A DNA stretch of 64,000 bases from Latilactobacillus fragifolii (lineage in GTDB: Bacteria; Bacillota; Bacilli; Lactobacillales; Lactobacillaceae), in assembly GCF_905332535.1 (NCBI RefSeq), contig NZ_CAJOCF010000002.1, positions 1-64,000 of the forward strand, given 5' to 3'. The translations under genes and the position numbers were made by a program. Below the pieces are notes generated by a model that saw only the letters and a program-made list of their open reading frames with translations, did no database searches and had not been told where the DNA came from. Of this stretch, positions 8,494-16,847 are shown in pieces (position 1 is the first letter of the stretch; each line of letters starts with the position of its first letter).

Positions 8494-8808
8494 CTAACCA
8501 ATATGATTTGCTTTTAAAACCTCCTGAAAGGCTTGGGCCACTGCGCCCGCTTCTTTTTCCCATTCTTCCCAATGATCAAAATCAACCGCAGGCATTGTAT
8601 AACGCTCATTAATGTAAGCTTCGTAAGTCTGGACCGCATTCGAATGCGGAATGTTCAACTGTAAAATACGCACTTGCTTGATAAAGCCGCGGTTAGCCGC
8701 CAGTTCGGCGCGTCCATTCATAAAGATGTTAGCCAATTCATAATACGTTGTGCCATCTAAGCGTGTAATTTCTTCAATAATATCAAATACTTGGTACTTC
8801 TCTGCCAT
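8494..8808 (-). CDS. Small hypothetical protein
   Basis: A 104-residue acidic, mostly helical protein (MAEKYQVFDIIEEITRLDG...) that I do not recognise. AGGAAG lies 9 bases before the ATG, and the frame has the codon bias of its neighbours. It is preceded by a strong promoter, a cre site and a short leader ending in a terminator (8865-8982), which suggests regulated expression. In the 230 bases between its stop and yunD another minus-strand frame (about 8342-8493) looks partly coding but is interrupted at a C6T8 tract. Confidence 0.65.
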   Translation of the reverse strand: MAEKYQVFDIIEEITRLDGTTYYELANIFMNGRAELAANRGFIKQVRILQLNIPHSNAVQTYEAYINERYTMPAVDFDHWEEWEKEAGAVAQAFQEVLKANHIG

Positions 8809-8864
8809 TGTGTGACTTCCTATTCTAATCCAATTTCAGTTACGTTTATTCTACCAATATGTAC

Positions 8865-8947
8865 ACAAAAAAACCACTATCCGCAGATAGTGGTTGGCAT
8901 AAGAGAGAAAGAGAATTGATAAAAAGGTAATTGCATAAGTACCTTAC
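8865..8947 (-). ncRNA. Short leader transcript with 19-codon peptide and terminator (attenuator or small RNA)
   Basis: A consensus promoter (8954-8982) would start a transcript near 8947. AAGG at 8942-8945 precedes an ATG at 8936 encoding MQLPFYQFSFSLMPTTICG, whose stop codon (8877-8879) falls in the 3' arm of a hairpin, AACCACTATC/GATAGTGGTT (8872-8895), followed by seven T. A ribosome reaching that stop would cover the hairpin, so leader translation could permit read-through into the gene at 8808. It could equally be a free small RNA. Inferred from layout only. Confidence 0.5.
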
Positions 8948-8953
8948 AAACAT

Positions 8954-8982
8954 AATATACCGTCCAATGAAAGCGTTGTCAA
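8954..8982 (-). promoter_or_regulatory. Consensus promoter overlapped by a cre site
   Basis: Minus strand TTGACA (8977-8982), 17-base spacer, TATATT (8954-8959). The sequence TGACAACGCTTTCA (8968-8981, minus strand) fits the CcpA-binding consensus TGWNANCGNTNWCA at all positions and covers the -35 box, predicting catabolite repression of this promoter. Confidence 0.75.
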
Positions 8983-9098
8983 TTATTATTTTTAATTTCT
9001 TTGCCCGTTTTTTTAAAGTTCTGTAACAATCGTAGGCATTTGAAGGGAATAATGGTATCTTAAAAAGAGTAGTTTTATCAATCGAGGAGGCCATTGAT

Positions 9099-10493
9099 TT
9101 GTCACAGCAACATTCACGATGGGGGCTTTTGGTATTAACAAGCCTTTGTTTCTGGTTTTTAACTGGTTTTACCGTTGTCGCGCATCGTGGCGACCCCATC
9201 AACGCACCCGAAGAAACATTTCAAAGTATCGATATGGCCTTTTCACAAGGCGCCAACTATGTCGAACTCGATCTGCATGAATCTCAAGATGGCGTCTTAG
9301 TCATCTCCCACGACCGTAACTTACAACGCGTCACGGGAACCGATGCGATCGTCTCACAAAATACATTTGCCAAGCTCAGCGAACTTAAAATGAGTAACGG
9401 TGAGCCGCCCCATAGCGTCGATCAATTGTTCGAACATTATCAAAACAATCCCAATGCAAAATTCCTCATCGAAACTAAGAAAACTAAAAAGGGCAATCCG
9501 CAAGATATGGAAGCCAAACTGGTGGCACTCATTCGCCAGTATCACATGCAAGATCGCGTCATGGTACATTCCTTTTCGCTTGCTAGTTTACAAAACATGC
9601 AACGCTTAATGCCAGAGATTCCCCGGATTTTTATCGTTGGGAGCTTACAGCGGATTTCGTTTGAAAGTTTTAAATACGCCAATGGGATTAACATCGCGTC
9701 ATCCCTCGTTACACCAACGATCATTAAACAGCTCCATTATCTTCATCAAAAAGTATACGTATGGAATGAAATGTCTGAAAACCAAGCAACTTGGAACTGG
9801 CTAGTCAATTTAAAAGTCGACGGTGTCGTCACCAACTATCCTGCACTTGGGCATCACTATCAAGCCGCCCAAGATCAAGCAGAAAGTAAATCGCTCGACA
9901 CAAGCGGCCAAGTCAATAACGTTCAAGACCTGCCAACCGTTGAAAATCCCTATGAACCGACTCTAAATAAAGCCCCCGCCAAAGCGGGTCATCTCTACAA
10001 TATCACGGAAGCCGTTACAATTGCCGATCAAACTTACTACCGTATAGGCACTAATCGCTTTGTTCTCAGCGATAGCATCAACGTCGGTGAAACAGCGAAA
10101 GCCGCTGCCCTGTTAGTGGGGAAAACAGCCCAGATTAAACCAACGGCAAACATCGTCGCTACCTGGAATAATCCCTTGCATCCCACTCAGATAACTGGTT
10201 ACCTCAGCGCCAATACGCACCATCAAATTTTAGGGGTTCGCTATGTCGGTAATCAAGTTTGGTTGAAAGTTGCGAGTGGTTGGTTCAAAAGTCGCCAAGC
10301 ATTAATCGATTTCAATCCAAACCAATCCCTAATGGTAACCCATTTCTACCGTGAAATTCCCCAACAATTACGACCAACCAACCTACTGATTAACCCAATA
10401 CAACTACTCCAATTGCCCCACCAACCATCAGTCAATACGCAACTGTTCAATCAGTTTGCCCATTCGCTACAATTAACTACCACTAAATTCTAA
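9099..10493 (+). CDS. Membrane-anchored or secreted glycerophosphodiester phosphodiesterase with C-terminal SLAP-like repeats
   Basis: A 464-residue protein. A hydrophobic N-terminus (residues about 8-27) is followed at once by the catalytic GDPD domain: AHRGDPINAPEETF (His-Arg-Gly with Glu), YVELDLHESQDG, SHDRNLQRVTG, and VYVWNEMSE...DGVVTNYP. These enzymes cleave glycerophosphodiesters to glycerol 3-phosphate, possibly including teichoic acid or lipid head groups when outside the cell. After a linker (about 255-300) come wall-binding-like segments such as YYRIGTNRFVLS (SLAP type) and VWLKVASGWFKS. Start is TTG with GAGGAGG 8 bases upstream. It precedes the arsR-type gene by 14 bases. Confidence 0.87.
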   Translation: MSQQHSRWGLLVLTSLCFWFLTGFTVVAHRGDPINAPEETFQSIDMAFSQGANYVELDLHESQDGVLVISHDRNLQRVTGTDAIVSQNTFAKLSELKMSNGEPPHSVDQLFEHYQNNPNAKFLIETKKTKKGNPQDMEAKLVALIRQYHMQDRVMVHSFSLASLQNMQRLMPEIPRIFIVGSLQRISFESFKYANGINIASSLVTPTIIKQLHYLHQKVYVWNEMSENQATWNWLVNLKVDGVVTNYPALGHHYQAAQDQAESKSLDTSGQVNNVQDLPTVENPYEPTLNKAPAKAGHLYNITEAVTIADQTYYRIGTNRFVLSDSINVGETAKAAALLVGKTAQIKPTANIVATWNNPLHPTQITGYLSANTHHQILGVRYVGNQVWLKVASGWFKSRQALIDFNPNQSLMVTHFYREIPQQLRPTNLLINPIQLLQLPHQPSVNTQLFNQFAHSLQLTTTKF

Positions 10494-10507
10494 CGAGGCC
10501 ACTTTTT

Positions 10508-10840
10508 ATGACATCCAATTATGAACAATTGATTCGTTCCGTCCAAAACACCCTTCCAAAAGAAGAAACGCTTGATCACATCTCAATCCTATTTAAAATA
10601 CTTGGTGATAAAACACGTGCTAAGATTTTGTATGCACTCTTTCAATCCGAACTACGGGTGAGCGATATCGTTAGTGTGTTAGAGATGTCGCAATCATCAA
10701 TTTCACATCAATTACGTGCGCTCAAGCAAGCAAAACTAGTGAAAAGCCGTAAAGAAGGCAAGGAAGTCTTTTATTCATTAGCTGACAACCATGTCATCAA
10801 TATCTTTTCGCAAGTTATCGCCCATGTTAACGAACACTAG
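10508..10840 (+). CDS. ArsR/SmtB-family metal-sensing repressor (CzrA-like)
   Basis: A 110-residue winged-helix repressor. The recognition helix region is VSDIVSVLEMSQSSISHQLRAL. The metal-binding alpha-5 pattern D-x-H-x10-H-x2-E is visible at the C-terminus (DNHVINIFSQVIAHVNEH), as in SmtB/CzrA sensors of zinc or cobalt. The alpha-3 cysteine motif ELCVCD of CadC is replaced by ELRVSD, so lead/cadmium-type sensing at that site is not expected. GAGG precedes the ATG. It is followed by a terminator and then by a CzrA-like operator in front of the ATPase it most likely controls. Confidence 0.88.
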   Translation: MTSNYEQLIRSVQNTLPKEETLDHISILFKILGDKTRAKILYALFQSELRVSDIVSVLEMSQSSISHQLRALKQAKLVKSRKEGKEVFYSLADNHVINIFSQVIAHVNEH

Positions 10841-10855
10841 GTAACCGGTTGTGGT

Positions 10856-10888
10856 ACCCATCAAATTTAATTTGGTGGGTGCTTTTTT
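10856..10888 (+). terminator. Terminator after the metal repressor gene
   Basis: ACCCATCAAATT (10856-10867) pairs with AATTTGGTGGGT (10869-10880), one G-T pair, followed by GCTTTTTT. It separates the GDPD-repressor unit from the ATPase gene. Confidence 0.8.
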
Positions 10889-10912
10889 AATAAACCACAC
10901 CCACCATCTTAA

Positions 10913-10972
10913 TTGCATTCGATCGTAATTGGTGGTATCTTATAGTCAATATATGAATATATGCTCATATGT
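10913..10972 (+). promoter_or_regulatory. Promoter and CzrA/SmtB-type operator of the metal ATPase
   Basis: TTGCAT (10913-10918), 17 bases, TATCTT (10936-10941), with an alternative -10 TATAGT at 10941-10946. Just downstream, ATATATGA (10949-10956) and TCATATGT (10965-10972) form an inverted repeat whose core TGAATATATGCTCA (10954-10967) matches the TGAAnAnnnnTnTTCA type boxes bound by ArsR/SmtB metal sensors. Its position near the start site predicts repression released by metal. Confidence 0.7.
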
Positions 10973-11031
10973 TTATTTATTTAGTAAAGATTACGCTTTA
11001 GCTTTTTACCCAATAAGGAGGCCTGAATAAC

Positions 11032-13116
11032 ATGTCCCAAATTCAATTATCCGGCATTGATTGTGCCGCTTGCGCTACTAAAATTGAAAAGAACGTTAAG
11101 CAGATGGCGAACGTTAGAAGTTGCTCCGTCAATTTCACCACGCAAAAATTAAACTATGAACTCACTGGTCAAGAAGCAGCTGAAGAATTCGAACAACAGC
11201 TCGCGACACTCTTACCAACCATCGAACCCGCTGTAGCAATTCAACACGCCCCCATCCGAGAACCAGCGCCAGCCAAACACGCGATTCATTACGATCTCAT
11301 CCGGATTCTAATTAGCGCTTTAGCCTTGGCAATTTCCTATCTCACCCCGCTCAGCGCACCGGTCAAAACCACGTTACTTCTAGCGACCTTTGTGGTTATT
11401 GGTTACGATATCGTCTGGACCGCGATCAGCAATATTCGCCATGGTGAATGGTTCGATGAGCATTTCTTAATGTCGATTGCAACCATTGGCGCCTTCGGAA
11501 TCGGGCAATATGCTGAAGCCGTCGGAGTCATGCTATTCTACCAAATCGGTGAATACTTCCAATCATTAGCGGTCAACCATTCCCGGCGGTCAATTGCCAA
11601 CCTAGTGGCCATCAAGCCAACCAGCGCCAACCGGTTAGCAGCTGATGGCACCACCGAAGTTGTTGCGCCTGAAGCAATCCAAGTTGGTGAACAGATTGTG
11701 GTCAAGCCTGGGGAAAAAGTCCCTCTTGACGGTGTGATTACCATTGGCGACAGTTACGTAGATACAGCAGCTATCACCGGTGAATCGGTTCCCCGTGCCT
11801 TTCATCCTGGCGATGAACTACTCAGTGGCACGATTAATCAATCCGGCTTACTGACGATTACCGTTACGAAACCCTATGCTGATTCAACGGTCGCTAAGAT
11901 TTTAGACCTTGTCGAAAATGCAAGCAGTCAAAAAGCCCCCACTGAAAACTTCATTACGCGGTTTGCAAAAATCTATACACCAATTGTTGTCGGCATTGCA
12001 GCCGTCATGGCCATTGTGCCGCCCCTTCTACTTAGCGCACCATTTGGCGATTGGCTCTACCGAGCATTGATTTTCTTAGTCATTTCTTGTCCATGTGCCC
12101 TCGTCATTTCGATTCCGCTTGGCTTTTTCGCTGGGATTGGAACAGCTTCTAAAAATGGTATTTTGGTCAAAGGTAGCAACTATCTCGAAGCTTTAAACGA
12201 TGTCCAAACCGTTGTTTTCGACAAAACGGGGACCTTAACCCAGGGCAGTTTTAAGGTCACCACCGTTCATTCGGTCGATCAACAACCAAATCAGCTCTTA
12301 GCACTAGCTGCACTTATTGAACAACACTCGACCCATCCAATTGGTCAGTCGATTTTAGCAGCCAACCAAACCCCACTTACAAAGACATTGTCTGCCGTCC
12401 AAGAAAGCGCTGGCCACGGAATAAGTGGGCACCTCGATGGGGCTCTTTTACAAGCTGGTAAGGCGAGTTGGCTACAAGCCACTGGCATCGCAACCCTTAC
12501 ACCTGATGAAGTGGGTACCAGTGTCCATGTTGCTTACAACCACCGCTACTTAGGTTATATCGTCATTGCCGATACCATCAAACCAGATGCACAAACGGCG
12601 ATTACCCAGTTAAAACACGCCGGGATTCATCAAACAATTATGTTGACTGGCGATAACCAATCTGTTGCGCAACAAGTCAGCGCCGTCTTAGGCATCGATA
12701 AGTATCAAAGCGAACTTCTGCCGCAAGATAAAGTGGCCGCCGTCGCCAAACTCACAGAAGACCGCGCTACCAACGGAAAAATCGTCTTTGTTGGTGACGG
12801 AATCAACGACACGCCCGTTTTAGCCCGTGCCGACGTGGGGGTTGCTATGGGCGGGTTAGGTTCTGACGCCGCTATTGAAGCTGCTGATATCGTCTTGATG
12901 TCCGATGAACCGACGAAATTAGCAACTGCGCTTTCAATCGCCAAGTACACCCGCCACATCGTTTGGCAAAACATTATTTTCGCATTAGTAGTTAAAGGCC
13001 TCTTCTTACTATTAGGCGCCTTTGGAATTGCCACGATGTGGGAAGCCGTTTTCGCCGATGTCGGGGTAACGTTAATCGCAATTTTAAATGCACTTCGAAT
13101 TTTGAAAAAGCACTAA
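11032..13116 (+). CDS. P1B-type heavy-metal transporting ATPase (Zn/Cd/Co exporter type)
   Basis: A 694-residue membrane pump that exports divalent metal ions using ATP. N-terminal heavy-metal-associated domain with GIDCAAC (Cys11, Cys14); membrane CPC motif in VISCPCALVIS (about residue 353); actuator TGES in AAITGESVPR; phosphorylated Asp in FDKTGTLTQG (about 397); nucleotide-domain HP in STHPIG; hinge GDGINDTPVLARADVGVAMG. CPC together with this HMA domain fits the ZntA/CadA group rather than copper pumps. AAGGAGG precedes the ATG. Regulated by the upstream operator and repressor. Confidence 0.92.
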   Translation: MSQIQLSGIDCAACATKIEKNVKQMANVRSCSVNFTTQKLNYELTGQEAAEEFEQQLATLLPTIEPAVAIQHAPIREPAPAKHAIHYDLIRILISALALAISYLTPLSAPVKTTLLLATFVVIGYDIVWTAISNIRHGEWFDEHFLMSIATIGAFGIGQYAEAVGVMLFYQIGEYFQSLAVNHSRRSIANLVAIKPTSANRLAADGTTEVVAPEAIQVGEQIVVKPGEKVPLDGVITIGDSYVDTAAITGESVPRAFHPGDELLSGTINQSGLLTITVTKPYADSTVAKILDLVENASSQKAPTENFITRFAKIYTPIVVGIAAVMAIVPPLLLSAPFGDWLYRALIFLVISCPCALVISIPLGFFAGIGTASKNGILVKGSNYLEALNDVQTVVFDKTGTLTQGSFKVTTVHSVDQQPNQLLALAALIEQHSTHPIGQSILAANQTPLTKTLSAVQESAGHGISGHLDGALLQAGKASWLQATGIATLTPDEVGTSVHVAYNHRYLGYIVIADTIKPDAQTAITQLKHAGIHQTIMLTGDNQSVAQQVSAVLGIDKYQSELLPQDKVAAVAKLTEDRATNGKIVFVGDGINDTPVLARADVGVAMGGLGSDAAIEAADIVLMSDEPTKLATALSIAKYTRHIVWQNIIFALVVKGLFLLLGAFGIATMWEAVFADVGVTLIAILNALRILKKH

Positions 13117-13120
13117 CCTT

Positions 13121-13158
13121 AAAGGGTTCACAACGACTTTGTGAACCCTTTATTTTTT
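13121..13158 (+). terminator. Terminator of the metal ATPase gene
   Basis: AAAGGGTTCACAA pairs with TTGTGAACCCTTT across a CGAC loop, then ATTTTTT. Confidence 0.9.
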
Positions 13159-13265
13159 AATGGCAAGCGCTTTTTAAATCTACAATAATATGCTAAAATG
13201 TGAATAGATTAATAATTAATTAACCGTTTTTTGGTTAAAATTTAACAATGAAAGCTGGGACTGCA

Positions 13266-14669
13266 ATGACATTGAATTGGCAACAAGAAGCGGCAAAGTA
13301 CAAAGATCAAATGCTTGCTGACTTAACAAGTTTACTCAAGATTAATAGCGCGCGCGACGTTGAACACAAAGAAGACGACGCCCCACTTGGCCCTGGCCCC
13401 CGCGATGCCTTGCTTCAATTTTTAGCAATCGCTGAGCGCGACGGCTTTGTGACAAAGAATGTTGAAAATGTTGCTGGTCGCATTGAACTGGGGAGCGGTG
13501 ACGAAATCTTGGGAATTTTAGGTCACATGGATGTTGTGCCTGCTGGCGACGGTTGGAAAACAAATCCATTTGAACCAGTGATTAAAGACGGTAAAATCTA
13601 TGCCCGTGGTTCATCAGATGACAAGGGGCCTTCAATCGCAGCATACTATGCTTTGAAATTATTAAAAGACAACGGTATCGAATTAAACAAAAAGGTCCAC
13701 TTCATCGTTGGGACTGACGAAGAAAGTGAATGGGTTGGCATCAACCGTTACCTCGAAGTTGAACCAAAACCCGATTTCGCAATTTCTCCAGATGCAAACT
13801 TCCCAATCATCAATGGCGAAAAAGGAATTGTGTCATACCGTATGACTTTCAAACCCGTTGATGGTGCTGATGGCGATATGACATTGGTTAGCTTCAAATC
13901 TGGTTTACGTGCCAACATGGTGCCACAAACAGCTAAAGCCATCTTAACGGGTGCAATGCCAGCTGATTTTGAAGCTCAGTTTGACGCCTATGTCGCCGAT
14001 CACAAGTTACAGGGGACAATGACAACTGACGGTGACCAAACCATCATCGATTTAATCGGCAAAGGTTCGCATGCGCAAGAACCAAAAGCCGGCGTAAATG
14101 CTGCCACTCACTTGGCAACTTTCTTAGCTGACTTTGCTTTAGACACTAAAGGTGGCAACTACATCGGAACTATCGCTCGCTTGATGCATGAAGACTCACG
14201 TGGACACCGCTTAAACATTAACTACACAGATGATGTGATGGGCGACTTAACAGCATGTCCTGCAGTCTTCAACTACACCCAAGATGGTGTGGCAACTGTG
14301 CTCTTGAACGTCCGTTATCCTAAAGGGGTGACTGCTGAAAGCACCCGTGCTGATTTAGCAAACACACTTCGTGAGCTTGCTGATGTCACAATTGACGGTC
14401 ATGCACAAGAACCACATTACGTCCCTGGTGACGATTCATTGGTTGCAACCTTATTGAACGTTTTCGAAGAACAAACTGGTCTTAAGGGCCATGAACAAGT
14501 TATCGGGGGCGGCACCTATGGTCGGATCTTAGAACGTGGTGTTGCGTTCGGGGCTTTACCAGAAGAACGCGAAAACGTGATGCATCAAGCAAACGAATAC
14601 ATGTACATTGAAGATATCATGAATGCTATCGCAATTTATGCAGACGCTATTTATCGTTTAACAAGATAG
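13266..14669 (+). CDS. pepV: Dipeptidase PepV (M20 zinc peptidase)
   Basis: A 467-residue cytoplasmic dinuclear zinc dipeptidase with broad specificity, important for using peptides in lactic acid bacteria. Visible: LGHMDVVPAGDGW (metal His and Asp), ARGSSDDKGPSIAA (bridging Asp), GTDEESEW (catalytic Glu-Glu), and GGGTYGR with GAL PEE near the end carrying the last ligands. I prefer the ATG at 13266 (MTLNWQQEAAKYKDQM), which aligns with known PepV N-termini; an ATG at 13248 adds six residues. Neither has a strong ribosome site. A partial cre-like core AAGCGCTT lies at 13165-13172. Confidence 0.92.
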   Translation: MTLNWQQEAAKYKDQMLADLTSLLKINSARDVEHKEDDAPLGPGPRDALLQFLAIAERDGFVTKNVENVAGRIELGSGDEILGILGHMDVVPAGDGWKTNPFEPVIKDGKIYARGSSDDKGPSIAAYYALKLLKDNGIELNKKVHFIVGTDEESEWVGINRYLEVEPKPDFAISPDANFPIINGEKGIVSYRMTFKPVDGADGDMTLVSFKSGLRANMVPQTAKAILTGAMPADFEAQFDAYVADHKLQGTMTTDGDQTIIDLIGKGSHAQEPKAGVNAATHLATFLADFALDTKGGNYIGTIARLMHEDSRGHRLNINYTDDVMGDLTACPAVFNYTQDGVATVLLNVRYPKGVTAESTRADLANTLRELADVTIDGHAQEPHYVPGDDSLVATLLNVFEEQTGLKGHEQVIGGGTYGRILERGVAFGALPEERENVMHQANEYMYIEDIMNAIAIYADAIYRLTR

Positions 14670-14730
14670 CGGACAAGTCAGGATAGCCTGATAACTAATA
14701 CTAAATGGCTGACCGAACACGTTAGTCATT

Positions 14731-14774
14731 AAAAAAAACGGTCCAAAGCGTAAACGCTTTGGACCGTTTTTTTG
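14731..14774. terminator. Bidirectional terminator between pepV and the MerR gene
   Basis: AAAACGGTCCAAAGCG and CGCTTTGGACCGTTTT pair perfectly across a TAAA loop, with A-run before and T-run after. Confidence 0.92.
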
Positions 14775-14780
14775 TGATCT

Positions 14781-15215
14781 TCATTTATTAGCCGGTACTA
14801 ATTTAAAGGTTGAGTGGCCATCTTTTACAATCGCATATAGCGTTTGTTGTTTGGTCTCATCGAAGTAACCGAGATTAACGGCCATTTCACCATCAATTTC
14901 TTCAATGCCTTCAAAATGTTCCCGAATGATCGAACGAACAACTTGCATGTTATCCATGTGCTTTTGGATTTTCTTTACGGCAATCCCTAGTGTGTAACCC
15001 TCGTCTAAGAAATGCTTAATAAAAAGCGCCTTAATCATCGTTTGCGCATCGTACTCGCGCGCTTTATTGCCATCTGATTCACGCGCTTTAATATATCCCT
15101 TTTGCTCCCAATAGCGGAGTTGACGCGGTGTGACCCCCGCCATCTTACAAACTTCACTAATCCCAAAAATCAATCGATCGGTATCTATTAACTTTAAAAA
15201 AAGGTCTTTTTGCAA
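14781..15215 (-). CDS. MerR-family transcriptional regulator
   Basis: A 144-residue regulator. The MerR winged helix is near the N-terminus: GISEVCKMAGVTPRQLRYWE, QKGYIKAR, then the helical YTLGIAVKKIQKH linker region. The C-terminal 45 residues are short and not a recognised ligand domain. Start is TTG at 15215 with GGAG about 10 bases upstream. It diverges from an MFS exporter over a shared region with three TTGTCAA-type sequences, so it most likely controls the exporter and itself. Confidence 0.85.
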   Translation of the reverse strand: MQKDLFLKLIDTDRLIFGISEVCKMAGVTPRQLRYWEQKGYIKARESDGNKAREYDAQTMIKALFIKHFLDEGYTLGIAVKKIQKHMDNMQVVRSIIREHFEGIEEIDGEMAVNLGYFDETKQQTLYAIVKDGHSTFKLVPANK

Positions 15216-15245
15216 GTCCCCACTCCGTTCCTATTATTATTTTTC

Positions 15246-15328
15246 ATTATAGATAATTTATTGTCCTTGTCAAGTTATATAACACATTTGTCAACTTACT
15301 TGACAAAGGCTCCAAATGCGTCTAAACT
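15246..15328. promoter_or_regulatory. Divergent promoters and operator of the MerR regulator and MFS exporter
   Basis: Minus strand: TTGACA (15268-15273), 16 bases, TATAAT (15246-15251) for the regulator. Plus strand: TTGACA (15300-15305), 17 bases, TAAACT (15323-15328) for the exporter. The perfect palindrome TTGTCAACTTACTTGACAA (15288-15306) covers the exporter -35; a further TTGTCAAG sits at 15267-15274 over the regulator -35. The palindrome also fits TGTNA-N7-TNACA, the GlnR/TnrA box, another MerR-family site type. Confidence 0.75.
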
Positions 15329-15371
15329 AATAAATCGCATCAACAAAAAACACACAAAGGAGATTTTTATC

Positions 15372-16847
15372 TTGTCAGACGCTAGACCATTAGACATTCA
15401 TGGGAAACCATACAATCGGACCGTCTTAGTCTTGGTCTTATTGATTGGTACTTTCTGTACCGTCTTAAACCAAACGATTTTATCAACTGCTTTTCCCACA
15501 TTAATGAAAGCATTCGATGTGTCCACCTCAGCCGTTCAATGGCTTACAACTGGTTTTTTACTAGTCAACGGGATTATGATCCCCATTAGTGCTTGGTTAA
15601 TTAACCGATTCAACTCAAAAGTCCTTTACATGTCAGCAATGACTGTCTTCTTAATTGGGACTATTATCTGTTACATCGCACCAACGAGTTCATTTGCAAC
15701 TTTATTAGTCGGTCGACTTATTCAAGCTGCCGGTGTTGGGATTTCAATGCCCATCTTGCAAACGATTATGCTCACCATCTTCCCACCTGAAAAACGGGGG
15801 ACCGCCATGGGGATGGCCGGTATTGTTATCGGCTTGGCACCTGCTTTAGGTCCTACCCTTTCAGGCTGGATTATTGATTCCTACAACTGGCGCCTTTTAT
15901 TCGGAATGATTATTCCAATCGTGATTATCGTCTTAATTCTTGCTAGTTTCCAAATGAAGAGTGTTATTCAACTTTCTAAACCCAAAATTGATATCCCTTC
16001 TATCATTTTATCAACTATCGGCTTCGGGAGTTTGCTTTATGGCTTCTCAGAAGTTGGCGATAAAGGTTGGAGCGATGCCCTCGTCCTCACAACTTTAGCA
16101 ATCGGGGTTATCGTGATTGCTTTGTTTGTCTGGCGCCAGCTCACGATGGAAAATCCATTCTTGGAACTTCGCGTTTTCAAATCACCCGTCTTTACCATTG
16201 CCGCAATTTTAAGTGGTGTCACCAACATGGCAATGGTCGGTGCCGAAATGGTCTTACCATTGTACATTCAAAATATCCGTGGCGAATCTGCCTTCCACTC
16301 CGGCTTAACGTTATTAGCCGGTTCCCTGATGATGGGGATTATGATGCCCATTACGGGCCGCATTTTTGATAAATACGGTGCAAAACGCTTGGCAATGACC
16401 GGGATGTTCTTATTAACGGCCGCAACTGCGCCCTTCATCTTCCTTACGGCTAATACCCCAATCATCTACATCGTTGTGTTATACGCGGTTCGGATGTTTG
16501 GGATTTCAATGGTAATGATGCCTGTCACAACTTCCGGGATGAATGCTTTACCAATGAACTTAATCAGTCACGGGACAGCTGTTAATAATACCTTCCGGCA
16601 AGTTGCCAGCTCAATCGGGACAGCCATTCTAATCAGTGTGCTTTCAAGCGTAACAAAAGACAACATGCCAAGCAGCCACCTGGTTAAAACTTTACCATTG
16701 GCCTTCCGCGATAAGATGGTTAATGCGACCCTTTCAGGTTACCATGCAGCCTTCATCGTTGCTGTCATTTTCTGTGTGATTGGCTTTATCATCACATTCT
16801 TCCTATCATCGAAGAAAACAACTATTAATGGAGGTGCCAAAGCATGA
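15372..16847 (+). CDS. MFS drug exporter, DHA2 (EmrB/QacA) family, 14 helices
   Basis: A 491-residue polytopic proton-coupled exporter. Typical motifs: LNQTILSTAFPTLMKAF in helix 1 (the DHA2 motif D1 region), LVGRLIQAAGVGISMPI, and motif C-like GIVIGLAPALGPTLSGWI. About 14 hydrophobic helices are present. The start is TTG (15372) because AAAGGAGA lies 10 bases upstream; an in-frame ATG at 15210 would run through the promoters and is rejected. It overlaps the next gene by 4 bases (ATGA). Substrate unknown; probably a toxic organic compound. Confidence 0.9.
   Translation: MSDARPLDIHGKPYNRTVLVLVLLIGTFCTVLNQTILSTAFPTLMKAFDVSTSAVQWLTTGFLLVNGIMIPISAWLINRFNSKVLYMSAMTVFLIGTIICYIAPTSSFATLLVGRLIQAAGVGISMPILQTIMLTIFPPEKRGTAMGMAGIVIGLAPALGPTLSGWIIDSYNWRLLFGMIIPIVIIVLILASFQMKSVIQLSKPKIDIPSIILSTIGFGSLLYGFSEVGDKGWSDALVLTTLAIGVIVIALFVWRQLTMENPFLELRVFKSPVFTIAAILSGVTNMAMVGAEMVLPLYIQNIRGESAFHSGLTLLAGSLMMGIMMPITGRIFDKYGAKRLAMTGMFLLTAATAPFIFLTANTPIIYIVVLYAVRMFGISMVMMPVTTSGMNALPMNLISHGTAVNNTFRQVASSIGTAILISVLSSVTKDNMPSSHLVKTLPLAFRDKMVNATLSGYHAAFIVAVIFCVIGFIITFFLSSKKTTINGGAKA

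Noticed and set aside
8846-9202. 118-codon minus-strand reading frame
   Set aside because: It runs through the promoter and terminator at 8865-8982 and over the start of the GDPD gene; composition is not protein-like.
10924-10990. Possible copper (CopY-type) operator for the P-type ATPase
   Set aside because: No TACANNTGTA box; the visible inverted repeat is of ArsR/SmtB type, and the adjacent regulator is ArsR-like.
13161-13176. Possible cre site upstream of pepV
   Set aside because: The AAGCGCTT core is present but three outer consensus positions fail.
15210-15371. 54-codon N-terminal extension of the MFS exporter
   Set aside because: The extension covers both divergent promoters and the operator; a TTG start at 15372 has a strong ribosome site.
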